A stretch of 37,723 nt of DNA from a gamma proteobacterium symbiont of Ctena orbiculata (GTDB lineage Bacteria > Pseudomonadota > Gammaproteobacteria > Chromatiales > Chromatiaceae): the NCBI GenBank assembly GCA_003058525.1, contig QBVD01000008.1, positions 1 to 37,723 of the forward strand, given 5' to 3'. The notes beneath the pieces were generated by a model. That model did no database searches. It was not told the DNA's origin and worked only from the letters and a program-made list of their open reading frames with translations. Of the stretch, positions 16,033 through 25,710 are shown one piece after another; positions within the stretch are counted from its first letter, which is position 1; the number at the start of each line of letters is the position of its first letter. Both the position numbers and the translations under genes were made by a program.

Positions 16033-18458
16033 AGCAAACCACAATATTCAAACACCTCTTCAAGAGAGTTGCATTGATTCTATTGGGTGTCAATTTGCTT
16101 TTCTCCATCCTTCTATTACCAATATACAAAGACAAGCTGGTGCGGATGATCGCCATCCAGGGAGACACATTCGCCAACTCGACGATAGCCGCATGCAGTG
16201 AAGCGCTATATACGGAAGACTTCAGCTTTATCATCTCGTATGTCAACAAGGTACTGCAACAAACACCGGAAATATCTTTTGTGACATTCACCTCGGTCAA
16301 AGGTCGGATGATCAAGCTCACAAACGAAGGCTGGAATGTTGAAAGCCTGGAAAAGAGCCTGGATTTTTCACAATTCAAGAATTCATCGCCCTATAAGATA
16401 GAACATGTGAAAAGTGGTAATAATGCCTTTGTCTTTACCAAACCGATCAATATCAGCGGCCTCGAATGGGGAATCTTCTCACTTGGTTTGGCTGATACGG
16501 AATACGAGGCCTTGTTATTCAGCTATTTCCGGAATGTCCTGGTATTCAGTTTTTTGCTTGTCTTCATATCCCTTTTACTGTTGCATGGCAGCTCTCTGAA
16601 GCTAGGGCAACAACTGGCCAATCTGCGTCATACCGCCAACAGACTGGCACATGGTGAACTCACTGCTCGCGCGCCCACCAATGCGATCGGTGAAGTCAGC
16701 GTACTTGCCAATACGCTTAACGGCATGGCGCAAAGTCTGGACCGTAATACCAGGGATTTACGCCGCCTCGCACGCCTTGTTGAAGACACCAATGATGCCA
16801 TTGCCATATTCGATAATGAAGACAAGATAATCTTCGTCAATGCCGCATTGAAAAATATCATCAACCAGAATGATGACTACTTCAATGGCATGTCACTCTT
16901 CACTTTCCTCAATCATTTGAAAGTAGGCCGAAACAAGCAACTTGAAATCGCAAATGAATTCTCCAGTGTAGACCAACATGACTGGTCGACCGATATCACT
17001 ATCAGAACACTCAAACACAATCTGACCCACATGACCATGCGCATAGAGCGCTTTGATATCGATGAAATCGATAGCGGAGGCTACTTTGTCATTCTCTCCG
17101 ACATAACCCGGCGTAAACAACTCGAACACGAACTGGAACTCCTTGCCTATATCGATAAATTGACAAAACTGCCCAACCGCCGCTACTTCATGGATCATCT
17201 CACCGAGGCAGTTGAAGAATCCGAGGCCTTCGATAGCGGCCTGGCCGTCTTTTTTCTCGACCTGGACAACTTCAAGATCATCAACGATTCTCTCGGCCAT
17301 GAGGTTGGCGACGTTGTATTGAGCGAAGCCGGTTGGCGCATCCAGGAAGCTCTTCGCAGTGATGATATCGTATGCCGCCTGGGCGGTGACGAATTCACCG
17401 CCATTATAAAGGGTGTGAATAATAGAAAATCCATCAGCCAGGTTGCTGCCGCCATCTTGAAGCGCTTTCAAATACCGATCTATTGCAATGATCGTGAATT
17501 ACGCGTCAGCGCCAGTATTGGCGTAGTGATTTATCCGGATGACGGGCTCAACACAAAAGAGTTGATCAAGAATGCCGACACAGCCATGTATGCGGCTAAA
17601 AGAAGCGGTAAGAATGCGTACCGGTTCTTTTCCGAGGAGATGCATCATGACATTCGTGACTTTCTCGATACAGAAGGAGCGCTGAGACAAGCTATTACTT
17701 CAACCGGACTCTATCTGGTCTACCAACCTTTCATCAATTCCGATGACGGTGAGATCCATCACTGCGAAGCTCTGCTACGCTGGAAACAACCTGAACGCGG
17801 TTTGATACCACCAGGCAAATTCATCCCGATTGCCGAGCAGTCGGGCTTGATCGGCGAAATCGGCCAATGGGTTTTCGCTAAAGTCTGCCAACAAATCAAG
17901 GCATGGGATTTTGACATAAATGTTTCTGTCAATGTATCTGGCAGTGAGTTGCTGGACAATCACTTTGCGGAGCGTTTGCATAACACGCTCATCGAGTATG
18001 ACATCTCTCCTCACCATATTCAGCTTGAGTTCACGGAACATGTCCTGGTCAGTAAGGAGGGCAAGAATCTTCCTGTACTGAATCAATTGAAAAGAATGGG
18101 TTTCAATCTGGCGGTTGACGATTTCGGTACCGGATTTTCATCACTCAGTTATCTTACCGAACTGCCCATCGATGTCATAAAAATCGATAAATCGTTTATC
18201 AGCAGAATACCCCACGATCGCAAAACTGTCGCGGTATCGAAATCCATCATCTCTCTGGCACACAATCTGGAGATTCTGACCATAGGTGAAGGTGTTGAAA
18301 ACAAGGCCCAGGTGGAATGGCTGAGAGCTCATGATTGCAAGTTGATTCAAGGCTACTATTTCTACAAACCGATGAGCGCCAACGAACTTGAGGCACTGAT
18401 CTGTAAAACCAATGTCACACTGTTCGATCCTCAACGAAAAAAACGGAAGACCACATGA
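16029..18458 (+). CDS. membrane GGDEF-EAL c-di-GMP enzyme with HAMP and PAS domains
   Basis: An 809-residue protein. It has a TM helix at 13-32, a periplasmic sensor domain at about 35-165, TM 2 at 168-187, HAMP at about 188-240, PAS at about 248-360, GGDEF at 372-535 and EAL at 550-800. The cyclase motif RLGGDEF (452-456) is intact, and an RxxD inhibitory site (RSDD, 443-446) lies five residues upstream. The EAL domain keeps E580 in CEALLRW, the NVSGSEL asparagine, EFTEH, VDDFGTG, the lysine in IDKSF, GEGVEN and QGYYFYKP. Both synthesis and breakdown of c-di-GMP are therefore possible, with switching by the periplasmic part. The overlapping binding-protein gene suggests that a ligand-loaded protein controls it, as known for NspS and MbaA in Vibrio. 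Confidence 0.92.
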   Translation: MKQTTIFKHLFKRVALILLGVNLLFSILLLPIYKDKLVRMIAIQGDTFANSTIAACSEALYTEDFSFIISYVNKVLQQTPEISFVTFTSVKGRMIKLTNEGWNVESLEKSLDFSQFKNSSPYKIEHVKSGNNAFVFTKPINISGLEWGIFSLGLADTEYEALLFSYFRNVLVFSFLLVFISLLLLHGSSLKLGQQLANLRHTANRLAHGELTARAPTNAIGEVSVLANTLNGMAQSLDRNTRDLRRLARLVEDTNDAIAIFDNEDKIIFVNAALKNIINQNDDYFNGMSLFTFLNHLKVGRNKQLEIANEFSSVDQHDWSTDITIRTLKHNLTHMTMRIERFDIDEIDSGGYFVILSDITRRKQLEHELELLAYIDKLTKLPNRRYFMDHLTEAVEESEAFDSGLAVFFLDLDNFKIINDSLGHEVGDVVLSEAGWRIQEALRSDDIVCRLGGDEFTAIIKGVNNRKSISQVAAAILKRFQIPIYCNDRELRVSASIGVVIYPDDGLNTKELIKNADTAMYAAKRSGKNAYRFFSEEMHHDIRDFLDTEGALRQAITSTGLYLVYQPFINSDDGEIHHCEALLRWKQPERGLIPPGKFIPIAEQSGLIGEIGQWVFAKVCQQIKAWDFDINVSVNVSGSELLDNHFAERLHNTLIEYDISPHHIQLEFTEHVLVSKEGKNLPVLNQLKRMGFNLAVDDFGTGFSSLSYLTELPIDVIKIDKSFISRIPHDRKTVAVSKSIISLAHNLEILTIGEGVENKAQVEWLRAHDCKLIQGYYFYKPMSANELEALICKTNVTLFDPQRKKRKTT

Positions 18459-18527
18459 TCAACTAATTCAGCTCCAAGCCAATATAAACAACCAACTGAA
18501 AATTAATAAACTGCGTTTCAGCTGACC

Positions 18528-19448
18528 ATGAAATACCGAGTAGCCTATTCCTACCTACTGAGTTGTTGTTTACTATTGACAACGATACTGTCTCATTCTG
18601 CCCCTCTCCCCGATCGCTATACCGACAATCCCAGTATCGGCTATTTCGGCCGCATGTCCAAAATCCTGTTTGACGCCAACGTAACGGACACTACGATTGC
18701 CACTGATATGATCATCAGAAAGGTCTTCGGTATGATGGATATGAAATCAGCGATCAAGATTTACGAGGATAGAAATGCACTGATTCATGATTTGTCGGAA
18801 AACCGTGTTGACGCCGTCTTCACCAACACTATCGACCACTTTGCATTGGATCATCTGATCAATTCAGACTATATATATACACTCATCTATGGATCGAGCG
18901 CCCATCAAAAAGCATATCTGCTGATCCGCAAAAACGACCGTATCAATAATCTCGAGGATCTGCGCGGAAAGAAAATTTCCATACCCAATGGCCATGATCT
19001 CGGCAGGCTTTATCTGGATGTCGAATTGAGGAAACAGGGACTTCCAGGTCTTGCCAATTATTTTTCCAGCATCAAACAGACTATAGATACCAATACAGCA
19101 GTGGTCGATCTCTTTTTTGGGAAATCCGACTGTGCACTGGTCTCGGACGTCGCCTTTGAACTGGCAGCTGAACTGAACAAACAGATACCTCAGGATCTGG
19201 AAGTACTCATCGCGTCTGACTACATGATTCCACAGATTATTGCCATTAATAAAAATGTCCCTAATTCGATATTCAAAAAAGTTGACGAATTTCTCGTCAA
19301 GGCTCATGAAAATCCACGGATCAAGCATCTACTCTCCCTGTTTCGCGCCAAGAAATTCGTCAAACTTGAACAGATCCAGTTAATCGAAAGCCGTAGTTTA
19401 TTGGATGAACATGAGGCGCTTTTGAAGCAAGCTGGATCCATTAAATAG
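18528..19448 (+). CDS. PhnD-like periplasmic binding protein 2
   Basis: A 306-residue paralogue of the proteins at 15130 and 19448. The N-terminus (residues 1-25) is a signal peptide ending near LSHSAPLP. Conserved family stretches include ENRVDAVFTNTIDH, GKKISIPNGHDLGRLYLDVEL and NTAVVDLFFGKSDCALVSD. The ATG at 18528 comes 69 bases after the GGDEF-EAL gene on the same strand, with no terminator between. Its stop codon overlaps the GTG start of the third paralogue by one base. The role is probably periplasmic ligand sensing; the ligand is unknown. Confidence 0.78.
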   Translation: MKYRVAYSYLLSCCLLLTTILSHSAPLPDRYTDNPSIGYFGRMSKILFDANVTDTTIATDMIIRKVFGMMDMKSAIKIYEDRNALIHDLSENRVDAVFTNTIDHFALDHLINSDYIYTLIYGSSAHQKAYLLIRKNDRINNLEDLRGKKISIPNGHDLGRLYLDVELRKQGLPGLANYFSSIKQTIDTNTAVVDLFFGKSDCALVSDVAFELAAELNKQIPQDLEVLIASDYMIPQIIAINKNVPNSIFKKVDEFLVKAHENPRIKHLLSLFRAKKFVKLEQIQLIESRSLLDEHEALLKQAGSIK

Positions 19449-20380
19449 TGATCACATCGTCAGTGCATCGTCCGATCATCAAGATATTACAACAAGGTTT
19501 CGTAATTGGTTTAAACCTGGCACTGCTCTTCGGTCATGAGAGCTGTCTCGCCGATCCATACGATCGGGATACCGCCTATATCGGCATCATGTCCCGCTTG
19601 ATGTTTTCGACAGACCTTAACGATACCCGAATTGCAACCGAGTTGGTTTTCACCGAGTTCATGAGAAACATAGGTAAAAAGGGCGAGTTTTTCGACTTCG
19701 ATTCACCTAATGATGTGATTAAAGCGATGCAACAGCATAGACTCGACGCAGTCCTGACCGACACTCTGGACTACCTTAAAATCGACCACATGGTCAACCA
19801 AAACCACCGTTACTCAGTAGTTTTTGGCCCAAGTAAATTGCAGAAAATAATTCTTCTGACCCGGCGATCAGACAAGATCAACAGCCTGGAGCAACTGAGA
19901 CAAAAGCGCTTGACCCACCCTTCCGGCATTAACCTCGGACTACTGTTTCTCGATGTGGCACTGATGAAAGAAAGGCTTCCCATCGCCAAGCGGTTTTTCT
20001 CGACATCCACACCGGTCGGCGATGTCAACACTGCAATCATTGACCTGTTTTTCAACAAAGCCGATGCTGCCCTGGTCACTGATTTTTCCTTTGATACCGC
20101 GAGTGAATTAAATACGCAGATTGCCAATCATCTGGAGGTCCTGGTCGCCTCGGAACCTATCGTCCCAATGGTCATCGGCATCAATAAATTCGTTCCCTCG
20201 GAATTTACCGAAAAAGTCGATGAGATGGCCGCCCGGTTACACGAGCTACCTAAAACTCTCCATCTGCTATCCCTGTTCAAAGGGAAAGGTATCGTCAAGA
20301 TATCCAATCAGGATTTACTCTCGGCCCGCGTGCTCAAAAAGGAGTATGAGAAACTGATAAACTCCGATCGAGTTGAGTGA
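19448..20380 (+). CDS. PhnD-like periplasmic binding protein 3
   Basis: A 310-residue third paralogue, starting at a GTG that shares its first base with the preceding TAG. A hydrophobic N-terminus to about residue 34 (before DPYDRDTAYIG) acts as a signal peptide. The shared pattern is clear: IGIMSRLMFSTDLNDTRIATE, QHRLDAVLTDTLDYL, LTHPSGINLGLLFLDVALM and NTAIIDLFFNKADAALVTD. Similarity to the second copy in the first 60 mature residues (IG.MS...F..) is closer than to the first copy. Last gene of the cluster; a convergent terminator follows. Confidence 0.78.
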   Translation: MITSSVHRPIIKILQQGFVIGLNLALLFGHESCLADPYDRDTAYIGIMSRLMFSTDLNDTRIATELVFTEFMRNIGKKGEFFDFDSPNDVIKAMQQHRLDAVLTDTLDYLKIDHMVNQNHRYSVVFGPSKLQKIILLTRRSDKINSLEQLRQKRLTHPSGINLGLLFLDVALMKERLPIAKRFFSTSTPVGDVNTAIIDLFFNKADAALVTDFSFDTASELNTQIANHLEVLVASEPIVPMVIGINKFVPSEFTEKVDEMAARLHELPKTLHLLSLFKGKGIVKISNQDLLSARVLKKEYEKLINSDRVE

Positions 20381-20388
20381 TTGGGGGC

Positions 20389-20421
20389 AAAAAAAACCCG
20401 CGTGTGGGGAGAACACGCGGG
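20389..20421 (-). terminator. rho-independent terminator of the PKD multihaem cytochrome gene
   Basis: Read on the minus strand, a perfect 9-bp stem, CCCGCGTGT with ACACGCGGG (20413-20421 and 20397-20405), has a 7-base loop and is followed by eight T residues (20396-20389). It lies 18 bases beyond the stop of the minus-strand gene at 20440. On the plus strand the stem could also help end the binding-protein cluster, but it has no T-run there. Confidence 0.9.
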
Positions 20422-20439
20422 TAAGGGTAAACCAACTTT

Positions 20440-23334
20440 TCACTCGTGGTTTATTTCATTCTCGTGACACTCGACACAACCGACCATATAGCCCTTGGGA
20501 AATTCAGCATTATCGCCATCCGGGCAGAAGCTGGTGCGATCATCACACTCCAGGATGCGGTCTGTGGCCATACGGGAGAGCACGGTGCCCAATCCGTCGG
20601 TACCGTGGCATGCCTTGCACTGATCTGATTGACGTTCCACCAGGCCGGCATGACCACCATCGGCGAATCTTGTAGCACCCACCGGATGCATACCATGAGG
20701 ACCTCCCAGCGTGTTCCCCAGATCACCCTCGTGACAGGTGCTGCACTCGACGATAGTACCCTTGTGGCCCTGTAACTGGTTGGCGGCAACATTATCATTT
20801 GCCAGCTCATTCTTGTTCGGCCAGATACCGTGGGTCGAACCATGGCAGGCCTCGCAGAAAACCCCCTCATGCCCAACGCTCACACGATAAAGCATGGGGT
20901 TGCCGATACGTGTATCATCCGAACCGCTGACCGCCGGATTGTCTGCCTCAATGACATTCTCCGCAAAGCGCTTGTTGGCCGGCACGATAGGTGTCGCCTT
21001 GACGTCCCCGGTGAGGTATGCCTGGAATAGGCGGATATGGTCAGGATTACCATCGGTATCCGCCGGATTAACCACGGTTCCCTCCGTCCCCGCCAGGTTA
21101 TTCATCGCATCACCGGTGTGGCATGAACCGCAGCCCGGCTCGTTGGCCCAGGGTACGCGAGGCGTTTCCGGATTGGTATAGTAATCACCACCCAAAACGA
21201 ATGCCCCAGGATTTGACGGTGACACATCATCGGTGAAGTCACTGCCCACCTGCATCATGTCGCCGTGACAATCCTGACACAGCATACCGCCATTGGCCAT
21301 GGCACCCCGCAGACAGTCGGTACGGCGGCCCGGATGACACTGATAACAGGTCTCTTCAAGCACCTGCCTGCGCTCCTCATTATTGCTGACGATACCGAAC
21401 TCGTCCTTGTCAGCCGCCGGCATGGTCGGGAAGAACAGCTCTCCGCTGTTATCCCGCAGGCTGCCATGGTGGCTGTGCATGACATTCGACATACTCTTCA
21501 CATTGATCTGATTGCGACCATTGGCAAAACCGCCATAGGGATCGAATTCCGGCCCCAACGGCCCCAGCTGTGCCAGATCCAGCGCCGGCGTATAGTGACA
21601 TTGCTGGCAGACGACAGGCGCATTCTCTTCCAGGGTGCCGTATCCTTCCGGATACTTGTCCTGATGTTTCATATCATGCAGGCGTACCAGGTTGATATCC
21701 GCCGCATACTCCTTGCTCACCTCTATAGGCACCTCACCATAGAGAGGATCGTCATTGAAGGCGGATGCGACCGTGTCGAGCTGACCGGTAGCCGCACCAT
21801 TTCCGCCATCATCAGGATGGCCATGGCAGGCGCCGCAGTTGGCCTCTCCGGATATCGGCACTACCGCGTCCACCGTAGCAACAGTGCTACCCCCGATCTT
21901 TGCCTGTACCCGATAGAGCGGCCAGGGATTCTCACGCCCGTAATCGTCGAACGCCGTGACCGGTATACCCGGCGCCTCGAACCAGTTGACACCTTCCACC
22001 ACATAGCCGAACTGGAAGTTACGATTGACCTCTGCGCCACCGGTGGTGGTCAGGACATCGATGAAGAAAGGTTGATCGACGACATAGGCCTCGAAGCGCT
22101 CTTCGGCATTCTCGGAGTACGGCCCGTGACGGCCAGGCATCGACTGCTGATCAGCGGTCAGCGCATGGTCACCCAGGTAGAGTTGCTCCACATTCGGCAT
22201 CGGCAGACCCAGATCGAGAATACCGTCCACCGGGCTGGCAGGATAAAACGCCGGTAGGATGCCCGGCGGATAGAAGGGATCATAGGCCGTGCGCGCCACA
22301 TCCCAGAAGTTGGTCTTGAATACCACGCCATTGACCATGCTGGAGTATACCGGACCTGACCCGGCGGAATTGACGCCGGTGAGGATCGGATCAGCTGGAT
22401 TGGAGGCGGCAGAATAGTAGACCTCGACACCGTCATCCCGGCCCAGGATATTCGGTTCCGGACCGCGCTCGATGACCGTTGCATGCAGCACATTGAAGGG
22501 CGGCAGGATACTTGAAACGCGGGTATCGAAATCTCCGCAGTGCATACCCAGGTCATTCACAGCAAAGACCTTGTAGCCGTTACTGTTGATGATGGGCCGC
22601 TCGGGTACCGGCTCAGAGGGTGTACCGTTCTGGCTGGTGGAGTTGATGGAGACATCCGATACCACCGGTGGCTCGCCTTCATCGCTAACGGTCGCTGTCG
22701 TCCCGTCACTGCCGGTTGCGCCATCCGCATCGGTTACGGTCAGACTGACATTATAATTGCCGGCGTTGCCGTATGCGTGTACAGGATCAGCTTCGGTACT
22801 GCTGTTTCCGTCACCAAAATCCCATAGATATGAGAGTGTATCGTTTTCCGGATCGCTCGATCCGGTGCTGGAGAATGCGATCTCCACATTGGTGTTGCCT
22901 GTGTAGGGGCCATTGGCATTCGCTGTCGGTGGTTTGTTGTCCGTGCCTCCGCCTGTACCGTCATCACAGTTGTCGGGTGCCTTGCGCACTCTTTTTTCAT
23001 CCGTCTTTCCGTCTGCCATGCGCATGGCAGTCACCTTACAGGGGACGTCTGCACTGTCAGAAATGGTTATCTTGAGCACCCAGTCATCGTCTTTGGAAAC
23101 AACCGAGCCCAGAACCTCCCCGGTTGCGCTATTCGTCAGCGTGACTTCCCGCTTCTTACCGCCGTTGCCTTTTACCAGTAAGCGGTCTTTTTCCGCCTCC
23201 CAGTTCGCCTTTTCAATATCAAATCCGGACGATCCTTTTCCCGCTAGGAGGTTGCCGGAATAAACGACACTCATCGCAACATAAAGCAGCATCAATAACC
23301 TGATACCGGATCGCAATTTACTTGAGGCTGGCAT
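20440..23334 (-). CDS. secreted nonahaem cytochrome c with PKD domain and LGMHC domain
   Basis: A 964-residue exported protein. The signal peptide spans residues 1-31. Residues 38-120 form a small beta-rich domain and 135-218 a PKD domain (YLWDFGDGNSSTEADPVH is diagnostic). At 255-290 is the motif NDLGMHC...ILPPFNVLHA, shared with the cytochrome at 33113. Nine CxxCH haem sites lie between residue 500 and the C-terminus: CGACH, CQQCH, CYQCH, CQDCH, CGSCH, CEACH, CSTCH, CKACH and CVECH. Distal His residues are plentiful. The architecture fits a periplasmic or surface electron carrier. The PKD domain suggests surface exposure or carbohydrate/protein contact. A sensor kinase and response regulator lie just upstream on the same strand and may control it. 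Confidence 0.9.
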   Translation of the reverse strand: MPASSKLRSGIRLLMLLYVAMSVVYSGNLLAGKGSSGFDIEKANWEAEKDRLLVKGNGGKKREVTLTNSATGEVLGSVVSKDDDWVLKITISDSADVPCKVTAMRMADGKTDEKRVRKAPDNCDDGTGGGTDNKPPTANANGPYTGNTNVEIAFSSTGSSDPENDTLSYLWDFGDGNSSTEADPVHAYGNAGNYNVSLTVTDADGATGSDGTTATVSDEGEPPVVSDVSINSTSQNGTPSEPVPERPIINSNGYKVFAVNDLGMHCGDFDTRVSSILPPFNVLHATVIERGPEPNILGRDDGVEVYYSAASNPADPILTGVNSAGSGPVYSSMVNGVVFKTNFWDVARTAYDPFYPPGILPAFYPASPVDGILDLGLPMPNVEQLYLGDHALTADQQSMPGRHGPYSENAEERFEAYVVDQPFFIDVLTTTGGAEVNRNFQFGYVVEGVNWFEAPGIPVTAFDDYGRENPWPLYRVQAKIGGSTVATVDAVVPISGEANCGACHGHPDDGGNGAATGQLDTVASAFNDDPLYGEVPIEVSKEYAADINLVRLHDMKHQDKYPEGYGTLEENAPVVCQQCHYTPALDLAQLGPLGPEFDPYGGFANGRNQINVKSMSNVMHSHHGSLRDNSGELFFPTMPAADKDEFGIVSNNEERRQVLEETCYQCHPGRRTDCLRGAMANGGMLCQDCHGDMMQVGSDFTDDVSPSNPGAFVLGGDYYTNPETPRVPWANEPGCGSCHTGDAMNNLAGTEGTVVNPADTDGNPDHIRLFQAYLTGDVKATPIVPANKRFAENVIEADNPAVSGSDDTRIGNPMLYRVSVGHEGVFCEACHGSTHGIWPNKNELANDNVAANQLQGHKGTIVECSTCHEGDLGNTLGGPHGMHPVGATRFADGGHAGLVERQSDQCKACHGTDGLGTVLSRMATDRILECDDRTSFCPDGDNAEFPKGYMVGCVECHENEINHE

Positions 23335-23450
23335 TATATGTTTTCTCCCCAGGCATGGATTTCAGGCTGGATAACCGGACTGCGAAAATTGTTTTTAAGG
23401 TCGTTTCGTTAGGCAGTCCTATAGCTATCAGCAAACCTAGCAGGGGATCA

Positions 23451-24803
23451 TTAAGGTTTTCTTAAGCCTGGGAAGAACAGCTTCACAATAAGCCCCTCCC
23501 CCTGAACAGGATCGCTCAAAATGATTTTTCCTTGATGGAGTTCACAGATTTCCTTTACTATGGAGAGGCCCAATCCGGCGCCTGTATCTGTCCCTCCAGG
23601 CAGGCGATTGAGTCGTTCAAAAACCCATTTTTTCTTGTCATCCGGTATACCCGGTCCCTCATCCTCAACGGTGAGTGCCACACCACCATCGGCATGGGCG
23701 ATTGTGATCGTGACATGACGCTTGTTGGGGGTAAATTTTATGGCGTTGTTGACCAGGTTGCCGAGTAACAGTCCGATCAATTCCCGGTTACCCACCATGG
23801 TGACGGGTTCACCACACTCCAGCGCCATATCGATCTCTTTACTCAAGGCCTGTGGTGAGATGTCCGCCAATACCTCCTGCGCCAGCGAATCGAGATCCAG
23901 TTCAGTAAAGTTACGACGGATCTTTCCCGGTTCAATAGAAGACAGCACCAGCAATTGATTAATCACATGATTGAGACGACTCAGGCCTTTTTTAATCTGC
24001 TCAAACCCACTTTTTCCATGTGCTTCCTTATCACCGTCTTTGCTTGACTGAAGTTGGACGAGCATACCGGCTATCGGTGTCCGTAACTCATGCGCCACAT
24101 CAGCGGTAAACCGGCTGTTTCGGTCGATGGCCAGCTTCAATCTCACCAACAGTCCATTCAACGCATCCACCATTCCAGCTATTTCCTTGGGTACATGTGT
24201 CGGATGAACGGGACTGAGATGATCGTAGTCACGTTCTTTGATCAGGCGCGTTACCTCTCTCAGCGGTCGCAGGCCCTGATGCACAATCAACCAGAGGATT
24301 CCCGACAGCGGCAGGGCAATCAACAAGGGTTTTATGACATCTACGACAAAATCACGAACCAACGTCTGACTTGTCATATGACTGCGCGCAACCTGCACAC
24401 GGAAGTCGTGATTCTTCAGATTCATGGTATAGACACGCCATCCCTTACCATCAATTTCGCTGTCTGTATAACCATCGACAGTGGAGCCGGAAAGCGGGAA
24501 ATCGGGTGCTTCCGGACCCCTTATCATCAACCTGTTTTCATGGGACCAGACCTGAAACAGCAACGGAAACCGATACCCCGACTCACTTAAATCGGTCTGA
24601 TACTCATCCAGATCAAACTCTTCCGATTCGTGCTCCGTTGCAACCGCAAGGAGTTGAGCAACCAAGGCCAACTCGGCATTGTAGACCCGATTGATCTCAC
24701 TACCGGCCTTCCACCAGGTGAAATAGAGTATCGTGCCCCAAAACAGAAACGTCGATACCAATAGCATCAGTAACAGGCGCAGGCTTATGGATCGCACAAC
24801 CAT
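23451..24803 (-). CDS. sensor histidine kinase (QseC/PmrB-like)
   Basis: A 450-residue class I kinase. TM 1 is at residues 7-29, a periplasmic domain at about 30-150, TM 2 at 158-175 and HAMP at about 176-228. HisKA holds the phospho-acceptor H238 in DVAHELRTP. The ATPase boxes are NLVNNAIKF (N), DEGPGIPDD (G1) and TGAGLGLSIVKEI (G2). The start ATG has CTGGAG 7 bases upstream. Its partner regulator lies upstream on the same strand, with an unusually long gap of 214 bases. The nonahaem cytochrome gene follows 116 bases downstream. The signal is unknown. Confidence 0.9.
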   Translation of the reverse strand: MVVRSISLRLLLMLLVSTFLFWGTILYFTWWKAGSEINRVYNAELALVAQLLAVATEHESEEFDLDEYQTDLSESGYRFPLLFQVWSHENRLMIRGPEAPDFPLSGSTVDGYTDSEIDGKGWRVYTMNLKNHDFRVQVARSHMTSQTLVRDFVVDVIKPLLIALPLSGILWLIVHQGLRPLREVTRLIKERDYDHLSPVHPTHVPKEIAGMVDALNGLLVRLKLAIDRNSRFTADVAHELRTPIAGMLVQLQSSKDGDKEAHGKSGFEQIKKGLSRLNHVINQLLVLSSIEPGKIRRNFTELDLDSLAQEVLADISPQALSKEIDMALECGEPVTMVGNRELIGLLLGNLVNNAIKFTPNKRHVTITIAHADGGVALTVEDEGPGIPDDKKKWVFERLNRLPGGTDTGAGLGLSIVKEICELHQGKIILSDPVQGEGLIVKLFFPGLRKP

Positions 24804-25017
24804 CTATAACTCCAGATTATCCGCCACATACCACGTAGCAGAGGTCAAGCTCGAAGAATGAAAATTCGATATGATGCCGGTCCTTGCAGGCATGCCCGGT
24901 ACGACGTGTCATGGAAATACCGGGAATGGCCGTCAGAGACCTACCGTTACGCGGGATATATGTACAGACATAAAACGGTTCATGAAGCTGCCATGAGTCC
25001 AGGTCCGGTAACAGGCC
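24804..25017. other. long gap inside the two-component system
   Basis: The 214 bases between the response regulator stop and the kinase start hold no convincing gene; the short open frames there have random composition. Most regulator-kinase pairs overlap or are nearly adjacent. The gap may hold a separate kinase promoter or a decayed small gene. I see no strong hairpin. Confidence 0.4.
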
Positions 25018-25710
25018 CTAACGTCTTGCCACTCCACCTGCGGGCTTCTCTATCACGTAGCCCACTCCCCTGACAGTGCGTATCGGATGCTCTCCCAACT
25101 TCTTACGCAGATGATGGATATGGACTTCGATGGCGTTACTCTCAACATCGTCATCCAGGCAGTATATTTTCTCACTGAGTTTTCTGCGTGACATAACGCG
25201 ACCCATGTTCTCCATCAGGTTCTGGAGAATATCAAACTCCTTTACCGACAGTGACACTTCGCTGTTCTGTATGGTTACCGTATGGGCAGATGGATCCAGA
25301 ATAAGATCACCATGACGCAAAATCTCTTCTTCCTGGCCACTGTGGCGACGGTGGAGCGCGCGAATACGCGCACATAGCTCTTCGATATCGAATGGCTTGA
25401 CCACATAGTCATCCGCACCGCCATCCAGCGCCTGTACGCGATCGACAACCTCGGAGCGTGCCGTCAATACAAGAACGGGTATCTGATTTCCATCCGAGCG
25501 AAGACGGGCCAAGACCTCCAATCCGGAGAGCCAGGGTATGTTTAAATCGAGCAACAACACATCATACCGGGTAGTCTTCAAAGACTGCATGGCTGAGAGA
25601 CCATCGCGTACCCAGTCGATCGACAATCCACGCCGCTTCAACACGGTCTGGATGCCATCGCCCAACATTTCATCGTCTTCGACAAGCAGCAGATTTATCG
25701 CACTTGACAT
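25018..25710 (-). CDS. OmpR/PhoB-type response regulator (QseB-like)
   Basis: A 230-residue regulator. The receiver domain (residues 5-115) has the acidic pair EDD at 11-13, the phospho-acceptor D55 in LLLDLNIP, a Thr in VLVLTAR and the lysine in DYVVKPFD. The C-terminal winged helix (about 130-225) ends with VRTVRGVGYVIEKP-type sequence (IRTVRGVGYVIEK), typical of Trans_reg_C. The frame opens 60 bases further upstream, but MSSAINLLLVEDD is the natural start and has GGGGG at 5-9 bases before it. It is encoded upstream of the kinase at 23451 and probably acts on nearby minus-strand promoters. Confidence 0.92.
   Translation of the reverse strand: MSSAINLLLVEDDEMLGDGIQTVLKRRGLSIDWVRDGLSAMQSLKTTRYDVLLLDLNIPWLSGLEVLARLRSDGNQIPVLVLTARSEVVDRVQALDGGADDYVVKPFDIEELCARIRALHRRHSGQEEEILRHGDLILDPSAHTVTIQNSEVSLSVKEFDILQNLMENMGRVMSRRKLSEKIYCLDDDVESNAIEVHIHHLRKKLGEHPIRTVRGVGYVIEKPAGGVARR

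Noticed and set aside
15130-20380. Phosphonate or phosphite ABC transporter
   Set aside because: Only binding-protein-like genes are present; no permease or ATPase gene is in the cluster.
21265-22257. Plus-strand open frame of 330 codons
   Set aside because: It is antisense to the haem-motif coding part of the nonahaem cytochrome, so a shadow frame.
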